Source: Phyllobacterium myrsinacearum
Lineage (GTDB): Bacteria > Pseudomonadota > Alphaproteobacteria > Rhizobiales > Rhizobiaceae
DNA: 64,000 nucleotides
Assembly (NCBI RefSeq): GCF_002980555.1
Contig: NZ_PVBT01000009.1
Location: 62,001 to 126,000 of the forward strand
Reading direction: 5' to 3'
Positions 1 to 8,249 of this stretch are shown here, piece after piece (position 1 is the stretch's first letter; every line of letters starts with the position of its first letter). A program made the position numbers and the translations under genes. The notes beneath the pieces were generated by a model. That model searched no databases. It saw nothing but the letters and a program-made list of their open reading frames with translations, and was not told the origin of the DNA.

Positions 1-491
1 CCGTGCTGATTGGCGCCGTGCCGCCAATCATGCTGGCAACGCCGCGTTATCGCGGCGGCCTGCCGATGCAGGTGTTGGATGGATTTCGCGAGGCGCTTCT
101 GCGCAACCGTGCGCAGTTCTTCCTCGACGTCCCGACCGGCCCCTTTTACGGCTTCAACCGCGAAGGTGCCAAAGTCAGCGACGGACTGATCCGCAACTGG
201 TGGCGGCAGGGCATGATGGGTGGCGCAAAGGCCCATTACGACTGCATCTCCGCCTTCTCGGAGACGGACTTCACCGAGGACCTGAAGGCCGTGTCGCAGC
301 CGGTTCTGCTGATGCACGGCGAAGACGATCAGGTGGTCCCTATCGATGCTTCGGCCCGCAAGGCGATCGACCTCCTGCCGAACGGCACGCTGAAGACCTA
401 TCTAGGCCTGTCGCACGGCCTGTTCGCCACGCATCCCGAAGTGATCAACGCCGATCTGCTGGCGTTCATCGAAGGTCGCGACAAGGCTTGA
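1..491 (+). CDS. Alpha/beta hydrolase, perhydrolase (non-heme chloroperoxidase) type, C-terminal part
   Basis: The frame is open from the left edge of the window, so the start and the catalytic serine lie outside; about 162 residues are visible. The text resembles cofactor-free haloperoxidases/arylesterases of the alpha/beta hydrolase fold: a cap region with GPFYGFNREGAKVS, then the acid strand GEDDQVVPIDAS (catalytic Asp) and the histidine loop LGLSHGLFATHPE (catalytic His). Family members hydrolyse small esters and can perhydrolyse carboxylic acids to peracids; the natural substrate here is unknown. The gene ends with TGA about 120 bp before the antiporter gene on the same strand. The family call is firm, the substrate is not. 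Confidence 0.85.
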   Translation, partial: VLIGAVPPIMLATPRYRGGLPMQVLDGFREALLRNRAQFFLDVPTGPFYGFNREGAKVSDGLIRNWWRQGMMGGAKAHYDCISAFSETDFTEDLKAVSQPVLLMHGEDDQVVPIDASARKAIDLLPNGTLKTYLGLSHGLFATHPEVINADLLAFIEGRDKA

Positions 492-612
492 GCGAGGTGG
501 CGGACACCATGCCGGGCCTCGCTTCCAACTGTCAATCACGGGGTGACGGCTTATCGTCGGCCGCCCCGTCGCCCTTCGATCATGAACAACGCAAAGCAGG
601 AAAGGCACGTAG

Positions 613-2355
613 ATGGCTGAAGTAAGCTTGGGGCAAACCATTGGACCGGCAGTAGTCCTGATGGGAGCGGCTGTTGTCGCTGTACCGTTATTCCGCCGGC
701 TAGGGCTCGGATCGGTGCTCGGCTACTTCGCCGCTGGTGTTCTTGTCGGGCCATCGGTGCTGGGGCTGTTCACCGACACCCAATCCATCCTCCATTTTTC
801 CGAGCTTGGTGTGGTGATGTTCCTGTTTGTGATAGGACTGGAACTGCGCCCGAACAAGTTATGGGCGATGCGGGCCCAGATTTTCGGGCTGGGCCTTGTA
901 CAGGTCTTCATAGCCACAGCCGCTCTTACACTGACGGGCGCGGTGCTCCTTGGCCTTTCCGCGACCGTCGCTTTCATCGCTGGGGCGGGTTTTGTTTTAT
1001 CCTCAACCGCCGTCATCATGTCGGTGCTGCAGGACCGGGGAGAGATCTCGAGCTCAGAGGGACAGAAGTCGGTCGCTATTCTGTTGTTTGAGGATCTGAT
1101 GATCGTACCGCTGCTAGCGGTGGTTGCCTTTCTCTCACCTCTCTCGCATGGACAGGCAGGATGGACTGAAGCCTTCGTGGCCGTTGCAGCGCTGCTTGTG
1201 CTTATGGGCGTGTCGCGCTGGGGCCTGAATCCGTTCTTCGCCTTGCTGGCACGCGCCCGCACCCGCGAAGTGCTGACGGCAGGTGCGCTACTGGTCGTGT
1301 TCGGCGCAGCACTGCTGATGGACGTAGCCGGCTTGTCGATGGCGATGGGCGCGTTCCTCGCCGGAGTGATGCTCTCGGGCTCGAGCTACCGCCACCAGAT
1401 CGAAAGCGATATCGAGCCGTTTCGCGGCTTGCTTATGGGACTGTTCTTCCTTGCCGTGGGAATGTCTCTGGACTTTTCGATCGTCGCGGCCGAATGGCCG
1501 CTCCTGCTGGCCCTGCTGGGCGCATTCACGGTCACGAAGGGCGCTGTGGTCTATGCGGTCGCGCGTCTGTTCGGCGGCTCGAACCATCAGGCCCTGCATC
1601 GCATGTCGATGTTCCTTCAGGGCGGTGAATTCGCCTTCGTCCTCTATGCGGCAGCGACCTCGGGCGGTGTGATCGACACTCGGGAGAACGCACTGTTTGC
1701 TACTGTCGTGATCCTCTCTATGGTACTGACCCCGCTACTCACGATAGCGACCGACCTTCTGCTTCGAACGGAAGCGTCGATGGATGGCGTCGATCCCGCC
1801 CACGATCTCAAGGGGCGGGTCCTTGTCATCGGGTTTGGACGCTTCGGTCAGATCGCGTCACAGATACCTCTATCACAGGGCGTGGAGCTTTCTGTCATCG
1901 ACAAGGACCCTGACCGCATCCGCGATGCCGGGCGATACGGGTTCAAGGTCTTCTTCGGCGACGGAACCCGGCTCGACACGCTGCGCCACTCCGGTGCGGG
2001 GGAAGCCGATGCGATCATGGTCTGTGTCGACGACCCGAAGGCCGCGATGAAGATCGTGGAACTGGCGCAACACGAGTTCACCCAGGCGAAGCTTCTTGTC
2101 CGCAGCTACGATCGTGGAAACGCGATAGATCTGATCCGCGCCGGCGTCGATTATCAGATTCGTGAAACGGTCGAATCCGCTTACCTGATGGGAGCCGAAG
2201 GTTTGCGGGCGTTGGGCTACGGGGAAGCCGATATTGAAGATGCCACCATCGAGATTCGTCGGCGCGATGCCGAGCGCCTGTCTGAGCAGGTTCACGGGGA
2301 CACCATGTCGGGCAGCAACCAGCTGCTCCTTCAACCCATGCGAAAGCCGCTCTGA
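613..2355 (+). CDS. Kef-type monovalent cation:proton antiporter (CPA2) with RCK/TrkA-N domain
   Basis: 580 residues. The first ~380 residues form a dozen hydrophobic segments typical of CPA2 exchangers, including FVIGLELRPNK and the FAFVLYAAA stretch. A cytosolic TrkA-N/RCK nucleotide-binding domain follows from about residue 395, with the Rossmann signature GRVLVIGFGRFGQ and the acidic VIDKDPDR loop. Such proteins export K+ in exchange for H+ and acidify the cytoplasm, often as protection against electrophiles (KefB/KefC model). The start has an AGGAAAGG ribosome-binding site 7-8 bp upstream. The stop shares its last base with the ATG of a decayed esterase that was probably its operon partner. 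No kefF/kefG-type ancillary flavoprotein is visible, so glutathione gating is unproven. Confidence 0.88.
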   Translation: MAEVSLGQTIGPAVVLMGAAVVAVPLFRRLGLGSVLGYFAAGVLVGPSVLGLFTDTQSILHFSELGVVMFLFVIGLELRPNKLWAMRAQIFGLGLVQVFIATAALTLTGAVLLGLSATVAFIAGAGFVLSSTAVIMSVLQDRGEISSSEGQKSVAILLFEDLMIVPLLAVVAFLSPLSHGQAGWTEAFVAVAALLVLMGVSRWGLNPFFALLARARTREVLTAGALLVVFGAALLMDVAGLSMAMGAFLAGVMLSGSSYRHQIESDIEPFRGLLMGLFFLAVGMSLDFSIVAAEWPLLLALLGAFTVTKGAVVYAVARLFGGSNHQALHRMSMFLQGGEFAFVLYAAATSGGVIDTRENALFATVVILSMVLTPLLTIATDLLLRTEASMDGVDPAHDLKGRVLVIGFGRFGQIASQIPLSQGVELSVIDKDPDRIRDAGRYGFKVFFGDGTRLDTLRHSGAGEADAIMVCVDDPKAAMKIVELAQHEFTQAKLLVRSYDRGNAIDLIRAGVDYQIRETVESAYLMGAEGLRALGYGEADIEDATIEIRRRDAERLSEQVHGDTMSGSNQLLLQPMRKPL

Positions 2356-2596
2356 TGATCCGGCTTTCTGCAAACGCACATATCGCGGTGACCGTCTCTG
2401 CTGTGGATCTTTCCGGAACGAGCGTGCTGATGCTCAATGAACAAATGATCCATCTGCGCATAAAGCGTGAGCAGTGACTGACGCCTTGAAGGTAAATGGT
2501 GCGCCCGTGGAAGTGCGTGAGCTTCCAGTCGGCCACGGACTGGCGGACGAAGACATCAGCGAGACGGATGGATGGATTGGGAGAAAATTCCAATGA
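2355..2596 (+). pseudogene. Remnant of a phospholipase/carboxylesterase-type alpha/beta hydrolase (C-terminal end)
   Basis: An ATG overlaps the antiporter stop. The frame encodes ...SAVDLSGTSVLMLNEQMIHL and stops at 2475-2477. The reading then continues in another frame from about 2474 as DALKVNGAPVEVRELPVGHG, followed by LADEDISETDGWI. Joined, these match the C-terminal third of the phospholipase/carboxylesterase family: the acid-strand region, the catalytic His in PVGHGL, and the final helix. The N-terminal two thirds with the nucleophile are missing, so the gene is both truncated and frameshifted. Its TGA overlaps the ATG of the next decayed esterase, an ATGA junction that suggests the two were once translationally coupled. 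Confidence 0.6.
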
Positions 2597-3071
2597 AAGA
2601 CGGTCAAAACCCAATTGTTCACAAAGAGTCCGCGTAGACGAACGCATAATCCCCGTCCCCGCCTCAATGGGCGCCGAAGCGCAGGCGATGTTGCATGCCG
2701 CCGTGCGCGAGGGAACGCCGCTCAACGCGCTATTTCCAACACCGTCACCGCAAGATCGTGAGGGATGCCGGCAGATGCAGATCGCTGCCGACAGGTATTA
2801 TGCCGAAACTCTGCTGGACGCTGTGAAGAAAACGAAAGGAAATCTCGAAACACTACATCTCGGCACAACCACCGTTCACGTAGCGACCCCGGAGAATATT
2901 CGACTTGGGGATTGTGTTCTTATCGATCTGTATGGCGGCGCGCTTGTTTTTGGCGGCGGCGATTGCTGTCGGGGAAGTGCGCGGGTAGACGCAGAGCGGC
3001 ACGGCATGATCTGCTACGGTATCGACCACCGCATGCCGCCAGATCACCCCTACTTATTTACGAATGCATAG
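2593..3071 (+). pseudogene. Decayed alpha/beta hydrolase fold-3 esterase (N-terminal part)
   Basis: The ATG at 2593 starts MKDGQNPIVHKESA and hits TAG after 14 codons. A single-base frame change near 2633 restores VDERIIPVPASMGAEAQAML and continues to LIDLYGGALVFGGGDCCRGS and YGIDHRMPPDHPY. That last part is the oxyanion-hole region (HGG-like, here YGG) of hormone-sensitive-lipase-type esterases, with the characteristic DYRxxP-like strand (DHRMPP). The frame then ends abruptly (LFTNA, stop) before the GxSxG nucleophile, so at least half of the enzyme is absent. The partial second frame to about 3142 shows nothing recognisable. I judge it non-functional. Confidence 0.7.
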
Positions 3072-3428
3072 TGCAGCGTTCCGCTTTCAGCGACACAGCT
3101 CTTCATGAAAAAGGGCTACCTAAGCTCGTGCCGCAACAATAGAAATCATGCCACCCGCAAGTAAAGGATTGAACGATGACTGCCTGTAACAGCTCTGGTC
3201 TGTGTGTCGCTCTGAAGTCTTCGTGCTCGTCGACATCGATCAGTCTTATCTGTCCGCAGATATCGACTAAACGAATGCCGGAATACCTCCAGCGGACCAA
3301 TAGCAAGACCTGGAGCGTCCACGACGGTGATTATTAGACCGAACGCTTTGCCTTCGGCAGCAAGTTTCGTCCGCGCCTCGGATTCTCCATCCGGGAATAC
3401 ACAAAAACAGATATAGTAGGAACTGATC
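3072..3428. other. Intergenic stretch with no supported gene
   Basis: The sequence lies between the truncated esterase and the next hydrolase. Short frames on both strands have no recognisable domain or ribosome-binding site. The final ~60 bp (AT-rich, ending in TAGGAA 8-9 bp before the ATG) probably holds the promoter and ribosome-binding site of the downstream gene. Confidence 0.5.
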
Positions 3429-4196
3429 ATGCTCAAGCTTGCTGCAACGGTTGCTATCGCGACCGCCATTCTGTCCGGTGCCGCTATCGCTCAACCGGTC
3501 AAGCCCACTATCATCCTCGTTCATGGTGCATTTGCTGACTCATCAAGCTGGAATGGAGTCATCACTCACCTCCAGAAGGAGGGGTACAAAGCGGTCGCAG
3601 TCGCCAATCCGCTGCGCAGCGTCGCGAATGACGCCCGCCTCGTTTCCGACGTCGTCGGCAACATCAAGGGTCCGGTGGTCCTGGTTGGTCATTCCTATGG
3701 CGGTCAGGTCATCACGAACGCTGCCAAGGGGCACGACAACGTCAAGTCGCTGGTCTATGTCGCGGCGTTTGCACCGGACGCCGGCGAGGCCGCTGCCGAG
3801 CTCGCAGGCAAGTTCCCCGGCGGGACGCTTGGGGATGCGCTTGCAGCCCCTGTCAAGCTCACTGACGGCGGCGTCGATCTCTACATCGACCAGACTAAGT
3901 TCCGCGCCCAGTTCGCGCACGACGTTCCGTCAGAGGTCTCGGCACTAATGGCTGTCGGCCAACGGCCAATTACTGAAGCGGCCCTGACGGACAAGTCCGG
4001 TGAACCGGCCTGGAAAACGCTGCCGTCCTACTTCGTCTATGGCGACAGCGACAAAAACATCCCGGCCAAGGCACTCGGCTTCATGGCGGAGCGTGCAGGC
4101 TCCAAGCGGACGGTCGTGGTCGAGGGGGCATCGCATGTCGTGATGGTCTCGCATCCGAAGGTTGTAACATATCTGATCGAAGAGGCTGCGAAATAA
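3429..4196 (+). CDS. Exported alpha/beta hydrolase
   Basis: 255 residues with an N-terminal signal peptide (MLKLAATVAIATAILSGAAIAQP, cleavage predicted after AIA). The fold is clear: the oxyanion-hole motif LVHGAF, nucleophile elbow GHSYGG, acid strand YGDSDKNIP and the histidine in EGASHVVM. The family (esterase/EstC-like small serine hydrolases) acts on esters; a periplasmic location is inferred from the signal peptide. It stands alone, about 100 bp before the quinone-oxidoreductase-like gene on the same strand, and may be co-transcribed with it. The substrate is unknown. Confidence 0.85.
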   Translation: MLKLAATVAIATAILSGAAIAQPVKPTIILVHGAFADSSSWNGVITHLQKEGYKAVAVANPLRSVANDARLVSDVVGNIKGPVVLVGHSYGGQVITNAAKGHDNVKSLVYVAAFAPDAGEAAAELAGKFPGGTLGDALAAPVKLTDGGVDLYIDQTKFRAQFAHDVPSEVSALMAVGQRPITEAALTDKSGEPAWKTLPSYFVYGDSDKNIPAKALGFMAERAGSKRTVVVEGASHVVMVSHPKVVTYLIEEAAK

Positions 4197-4302
4197 TCCT
4201 GCTTTCGGTCGATATCCGACCACCGTTGCGCGTGTTTCCACCCGCAACGCGATACGCAAGCAGATCCAAATCTGATCGAATACTGAATCGAGGAGTGTCA
4301 CA

Positions 4303-5268
4303 TTGAAAGCTGTTACAGTTTCGAAGACGGGTGCAGAAACTCACCTTGTCCTTGCCGACCATACAGAACCTGATGCCGCGCCGGACGAGGCAATCGTCGC
4401 GGTTCGCGCGTTCTCGCTGAACAACGGTGAAGTTCGCGGTGCGCTCCATGAGGGTACCGATGGTAATCGACCCGGATGGGATTTGTCCGGCGTGGTACAG
4501 ACGGCCCCAGAAGAATCCGGCTTCCGACCGGGTGATCGCGTGGTGGGCCTGGTATGGAGCGGTGGCTGGGCAGAACGTGTCGCCGTGCCGACGAGCCGGC
4601 TTGCCAAAATTCCGGGCGACGTAAGCTTTGAAGTGGCCTCGACCCTCCCTGTCGCAGGTTTGACCGCGGCCGTAGCGCTGCAGAAGAAGGCGATCGGTCC
4701 AGGAAGCCGTGTTCTCGTCACGGCGGCCACGGGTGGTGTCGGTATTTATGCAATCCAGCTCGCAGCGGCTGCAGGCGCCCATGTGACGGCCTTCGCGCGG
4801 GATGGGTCGAATGCGGAGTTCCTGCGCAGCCTTGGCGCGAACGATATCGCGGTCGGCGTCGAGGCCGGCGAGAAGGGTGGGCCCTACGACCTTATTCTTG
4901 AGGGCGTCGGAGGCTCGCTTCTGGGCGATGCGCTGATGTGGCTGGCATCGCGCGGCGTCTGTGTTCTTTTCGGTGATGCTTCGGAGGATACGCTCACGAC
5001 CTTTGACGCCCGTCGCTTCCGCCTTCAGTCCGGCGGAGCATACGGCGGTACGGTTCTCTACGGTTTCTTTCTCCTCGAGGAATTGACCCGGCCGGATGGC
5101 GCGGCCGACGGGTCGGCCATTCTTGCCGACCTTGCGCGGCGGCTCTCCGATGGAAGTCTGCGTCCGGTTATCGGAAAAACCGCCCCATGGGCTACCATCG
5201 ATGCAACAGCCCGCGAACTCCTGAAAAGAGAGTTCGCGGGAAAGGCCGTCCTTACAGTGGGCGGATGA
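4303..5268 (+). CDS. Zinc-type alcohol dehydrogenase-like/quinone oxidoreductase (MDR family)
   Basis: 321 residues beginning at a TTG codon; AGGAG sits 7 bp upstream and decides the start. The N-terminal GroES-like half (GWDLSGVV, GFRPGDRVVGLV) is followed by an NADP(H)-binding Rossmann half with AATGGVGIYAIQLA. The zinc-ligand cysteines of true alcohol dehydrogenases are absent, placing it with zeta-crystallin/quinone-reductase-like members that use NADPH to reduce quinones or enals. The exact substrate cannot be read. The neighbouring antiporter, Rid protein and pirin fit a general electrophile/quinone detoxification setting (inference). Confidence 0.85.
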   Translation: MKAVTVSKTGAETHLVLADHTEPDAAPDEAIVAVRAFSLNNGEVRGALHEGTDGNRPGWDLSGVVQTAPEESGFRPGDRVVGLVWSGGWAERVAVPTSRLAKIPGDVSFEVASTLPVAGLTAAVALQKKAIGPGSRVLVTAATGGVGIYAIQLAAAAGAHVTAFARDGSNAEFLRSLGANDIAVGVEAGEKGGPYDLILEGVGGSLLGDALMWLASRGVCVLFGDASEDTLTTFDARRFRLQSGGAYGGTVLYGFFLLEELTRPDGAADGSAILADLARRLSDGSLRPVIGKTAPWATIDATARELLKREFAGKAVLTVGG

Positions 5269-5284
5269 AGGAAGACCCCAGGAT

Positions 5285-5683
5285 CTATCTGCTCTCCGGT
5301 ATGCGCGCGATGACCTTGATCTCGAAATCGAACCCGGCCAACCAGTTCACTCCAACGGCAGTCCAGTTGGGATAAGGCGGCTTGGTGAAAAACCTGTGCC
5401 TCACTGCCATGATCGTTGCGAACTGGTTCTCCGGGTCTGTGTGGAACGTGGTGACGTCCACGAGATCATCGAACGTGCAGCCTGCTGCATCGAGTGTAGC
5501 CTTGAGGTTGTCGAACGCCAGTTGAACCTGACGTTCGAAATCGGGTTCGGGTGTTCCATCGCCACGGCTGCCAACTTGCCCCGAAACAAAAAGAAGATCG
5601 CCGGATTGGATCGCTGCCGAGTAGTGATGTTCTTCGTAAAGAGCATGCCTGTTTACGGGAAAGATGGCCTGGGGTTTCGTCAT
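5285..5683 (-). CDS. Rid (YjgF/YER057c/UK114) family protein
   Basis: 132 residues, the usual Rid length. The family core is visible: AAIQSGDLLFVSGQVG, QVQLAFDNLKATLDAAG and the C-terminal strand FEIKVIARI. In RidA the catalytic Arg lies in a PxRS-like stretch before the final strand; here that place reads PNWTAVGVNWL, with Trp instead of Arg. The protein therefore probably belongs to a Rid subgroup without 2-aminoacrylate deaminase activity. It is transcribed on the minus strand just downstream of the pirin gene (about 60 bp apart) and convergent with the oxidoreductase gene. Confidence 0.85.
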   Translation of the reverse strand: MTKPQAIFPVNRHALYEEHHYSAAIQSGDLLFVSGQVGSRGDGTPEPDFERQVQLAFDNLKATLDAAGCTFDDLVDVTTFHTDPENQFATIMAVRHRFFTKPPYPNWTAVGVNWLAGFDFEIKVIARIPESR

Positions 5684-5743
5684 TTCTCGTTCTCTCTTAA
5701 TAGCTGTCGATGGGTATGTTAACCAATCTGGTTCGACATTCGA

Positions 5744-6688
5744 TTACTTCAGCTGTTCGGGCAGCGGAATGAACTCAGCCTCGTCGCCGGGCGGTAGACG
5801 GAAGCGACCATGCTCCCAGTCGCCCTTGCGCCAGGCCTCTTTCGCACCGTCAATTTTCTCCTGCGAAGAGGCGACGAAGTTCCACGAAATATAGCGCGGT
5901 CCATTCATTGTCTCGCCGCCGAGCACCATAAGGCGTGCGCCTGCCTCGCCCGCGGTCAGGCTGATCCGGTCGCCGGGACGGAACACCATCATCTGACCCG
6001 CGGCAAACGGAGTTCCGGCGATCAGGATGCTGCCCTCGACGACATAGACTCCGCGATCCTCATGATCGTCCGGCAAGGGCAGCTTTGCTTCGGCCGATAG
6101 AATGACATCGGCATAGAAGGTCTCAGTGAAGGTCTTGGCCGGGGCCCGTGCCCCCCAGGCCGAGCCGATGATCAGCCGGACCTGCTTGCCTTGATCCTCG
6201 ATGAACGGCAGCGCCTCGCAGCCGTGATGCTCGAAACTGGCCGCAGTGTCTTCCGCGTGATCCGGCAGCGCAACCCAGGTCTGGATTCCGAAAGCGGTGC
6301 GGGGACGGCGGCGCATCTCCTCGCGGGTGCGTTCGGAATGGGTGACGCCATTACCGGCGATCATCCAGTTCACCTCACCGGGGTAGACAATCTGGTCGGC
6401 GCCGGTGCTGTCGCGATGGTGAAAAGCGCCCTCATAAAGATAGGTCACGGTCGCCAGCCCGATATGCGGATGCGGACGTACGTCGATGCCAGCGCCAGTC
6501 AGGAATTCCGCCGGTCCCACCTGATCGAAGAAGATGAAGGGGCCAACCATCTGTCGTTTCGGGGCGGGTAATGCACGGCGCACTTCGAACCCGCCAAGAT
6601 CGCGGGTGCGCGGGATGATGAGAGTCTCGATTGCGTCGAGGCTGCCAGTTTCTGGGCATTCGGGGGTCTGTGTGGGATTCCAGCTCAT
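5744..6688 (-). CDS. Pirin family protein (bicupin)
   Basis: 314 residues. The N-terminal cupin carries the pirin signature DVRPHPHIGLATVTYLYEGAF, then HHRDSTG and IAGNGVTHSE, supplying the His/His/His/Glu metal ligands. The C-terminal cupin follows from about residue 190 (VYVVEGSILIAGTPFAAGQM). Bacterial pirins bind Fe and some have quercetin 2,3-dioxygenase activity or redox-linked regulatory roles; which applies here cannot be told. It lies upstream of the Rid gene on the same strand and probably forms a two-gene unit. Confidence 0.9.
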   Translation of the reverse strand: MSWNPTQTPECPETGSLDAIETLIIPRTRDLGGFEVRRALPAPKRQMVGPFIFFDQVGPAEFLTGAGIDVRPHPHIGLATVTYLYEGAFHHRDSTGADQIVYPGEVNWMIAGNGVTHSERTREEMRRRPRTAFGIQTWVALPDHAEDTAASFEHHGCEALPFIEDQGKQVRLIIGSAWGARAPAKTFTETFYADVILSAEAKLPLPDDHEDRGVYVVEGSILIAGTPFAAGQMMVFRPGDRISLTAGEAGARLMVLGGETMNGPRYISWNFVASSQEKIDGAKEAWRKGDWEHGRFRLPPGDEAEFIPLPEQLK

Positions 6689-7519
6689 GTCACGTTCCTT
6701 CGCTCAAACTGGTTATAGAGGCCACAGCAGGTGGCGGACGATTGGCGGTTGGTCGCCGCATCTTTTGGCAGGCGTCAACCCAAGCTGGTGGGGCTGGTGA
6801 TCGATCCGAACGGCTACCGAGTGGTTGGGCGAAGAAGCGAGCAAATCCATTATAAAAGGTCATGAAAACGTCTTTTGTTGCCGATGAGACTAGTGTGATT
6901 GGCAGGCCAAACCGCCTCCGACAGTGCTTCAAACGACACTGACATTTATATTTATGGTGCGGTAGCGCCCATTCATGCGAAGCTGTGTCACACCAAGGGG
7001 AACGGGCAAGTCCGCACCGACTTGGTGCCCGACCAGGCGGACGATGCGTTCGCCGTCGGCGGCCGTCATCGTCTCACCATCTCGACCACAGCCGGGTTTT
7101 CCAGAAACCTGGCGATTGCCGCTCCGAACGCGGTGCGCAGCATGCGCACGCCGCGTTGGATCACTTCCCGTCTGTGGTGGGTGGATGCTACCTCGTCCCC
7201 GTTTCTCGTTGGGACGCAACAGATGGTCCCGGGATCAGGGATGATTAAAAGAGCCCGGAATCAGGCCGGTTCAACAAGTTTCCGTCGTAGTCGTAGCGTG
7301 GCGTGCAAATATAGGAGAATTTTGGCGAGGGCCGCATCTTGACGGATTAGTCGCTGCGATTGGTCGCCGACTGCGTGTAAAAATGCCGGCCGGCGATTCG
7401 GCGGCCCTTACAAAGGCAGCAATTGGGTGGAAACCAGTAAGGCTTCGTTTGGAAAGGGGAGCACCGAAAGCTTCCATTTCTGGTATCGGTCCTATCGAGC
7501 ATTTTCGCGGTAATTGCGG
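6689..7519. other. Long intergenic stretch, possible decayed DNA
   Basis: About 830 bp without a convincing gene. Open frames on both strands are short, lack ribosome-binding sites and show no family. A minus-strand frame near 7070-7260 reads like protein (FGAAIARFLENPAVVEMVRR, then stop) but has no start and no identifiable domain; it may be the tail of a lost gene. The first ~100 bp hold the promoter of the pirin gene. Confidence 0.4.
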
Positions 7520-8155
7520 CTATTTTGCCTTCGCCGCACCATACCGCAGGCCATCCAGCAGCAGCATGAGCATTCGTTCGGTGTGCGCCGGCCCATCCTC
7601 CCCCGAAGCCACGGCGAGATTTCCGATCGCGCGCAGCAGATCGTAGGGCGCAACGTCAGCTCGGACTTCTCCCGCACCGGCTGCGGCGTTGAGCAGCGTC
7701 GACAGAGCCGGTTCAAATCGGCTGCGGAAATAGTCAGGCAAGGCGGCGAATGCCGGATCACCGGAATGGAGCGCGGCGGCCAACCCCTGCTTGGTGGCCA
7801 AGAAACGCGTGTAGCGCTTCAGCCAAGCTGCCAACGCATCGGCTGGCCCGCGCTCAGCGGCAAGCGGCGCTGCCGCATCGGCGCACGCATCAACCTCGCG
7901 GCGGAATACCGCGGCCACCAAGTCGGCACGCGTCGGGAAACGGCGGTAGAGCGTACCCAGCCCAACGCCCGCTTGCGTCGCGATCTCCCGGATGGGCGCG
8001 TCCACCCCCGAACGGGCGAACACGATCTTGGCGGCTTCCAAAACTGCTTCCTCGTTCCTGCGCGCATCGGCACGCATTCGTGGTGTGGGCGCTTGGGCAT
8101 CGCCAGGAACCGGTGACGCGGCCTCGACTGCATTCCGAAATTTGGTCGACAACAT
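7520..8155 (-). CDS. TetR/AcrR family transcriptional regulator
   Basis: 211 residues. The N-terminal helix-turn-helix spans roughly residues 28-80 (RNEEAVLEAAKIVFARSGVDAP, then IREIATQAGVGLGTLYRRFP), the standard TetR DNA-binding text. The ligand-binding helices follow. The start has an AAGGA sequence 10 bp upstream. The gene diverges from a hydrolase gene, and the 94 bp between them contain a 50-bp palindromic array, the likely operator for both promoters. A repressor of the hydrolase/SDR pair and of itself is inferred. The inducer is unknown. Confidence 0.9.
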   Translation of the reverse strand: MLSTKFRNAVEAASPVPGDAQAPTPRMRADARRNEEAVLEAAKIVFARSGVDAPIREIATQAGVGLGTLYRRFPTRADLVAAVFRREVDACADAAAPLAAERGPADALAAWLKRYTRFLATKQGLAAALHSGDPAFAALPDYFRSRFEPALSTLLNAAAGAGEVRADVAPYDLLRAIGNLAVASGEDGPAHTERMLMLLLDGLRYGAAKAK

Positions 8156-8175
8156 TTTTCGCGATCCTTCTTGCT

Positions 8176-8225
8176 AAACGGATCAATGATCCGTATTAAC
8201 AGTATAACGGATCATTGATCCGTTT
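8176..8225. promoter_or_regulatory. Paired palindromic operator, probable TetR binding array
   Basis: Two 15-bp sites, CGGATCAATGATCCG (8179-8193) and CGGATCATTGATCCG (8208-8222), are each palindromic except at the central base and are exact reverse complements of each other. The outer bases extend the symmetry to a 50-bp interval. The array lies between the divergent TetR gene and the hydrolase gene, where it would cover both promoters. Two TetR dimers binding with 29-bp centre spacing is the natural reading. Confidence 0.8.
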
Positions 8226-8249
8226 GCCAGTTCGGAGGTTCGCAGTCCT

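Noticed and set aside
6929-7260. Minus-strand frames with a protein-like stretch (FGAAIARFLENPAVVEMV)
   Set aside because: No start, interrupted by stops, no domain; at best a remnant.
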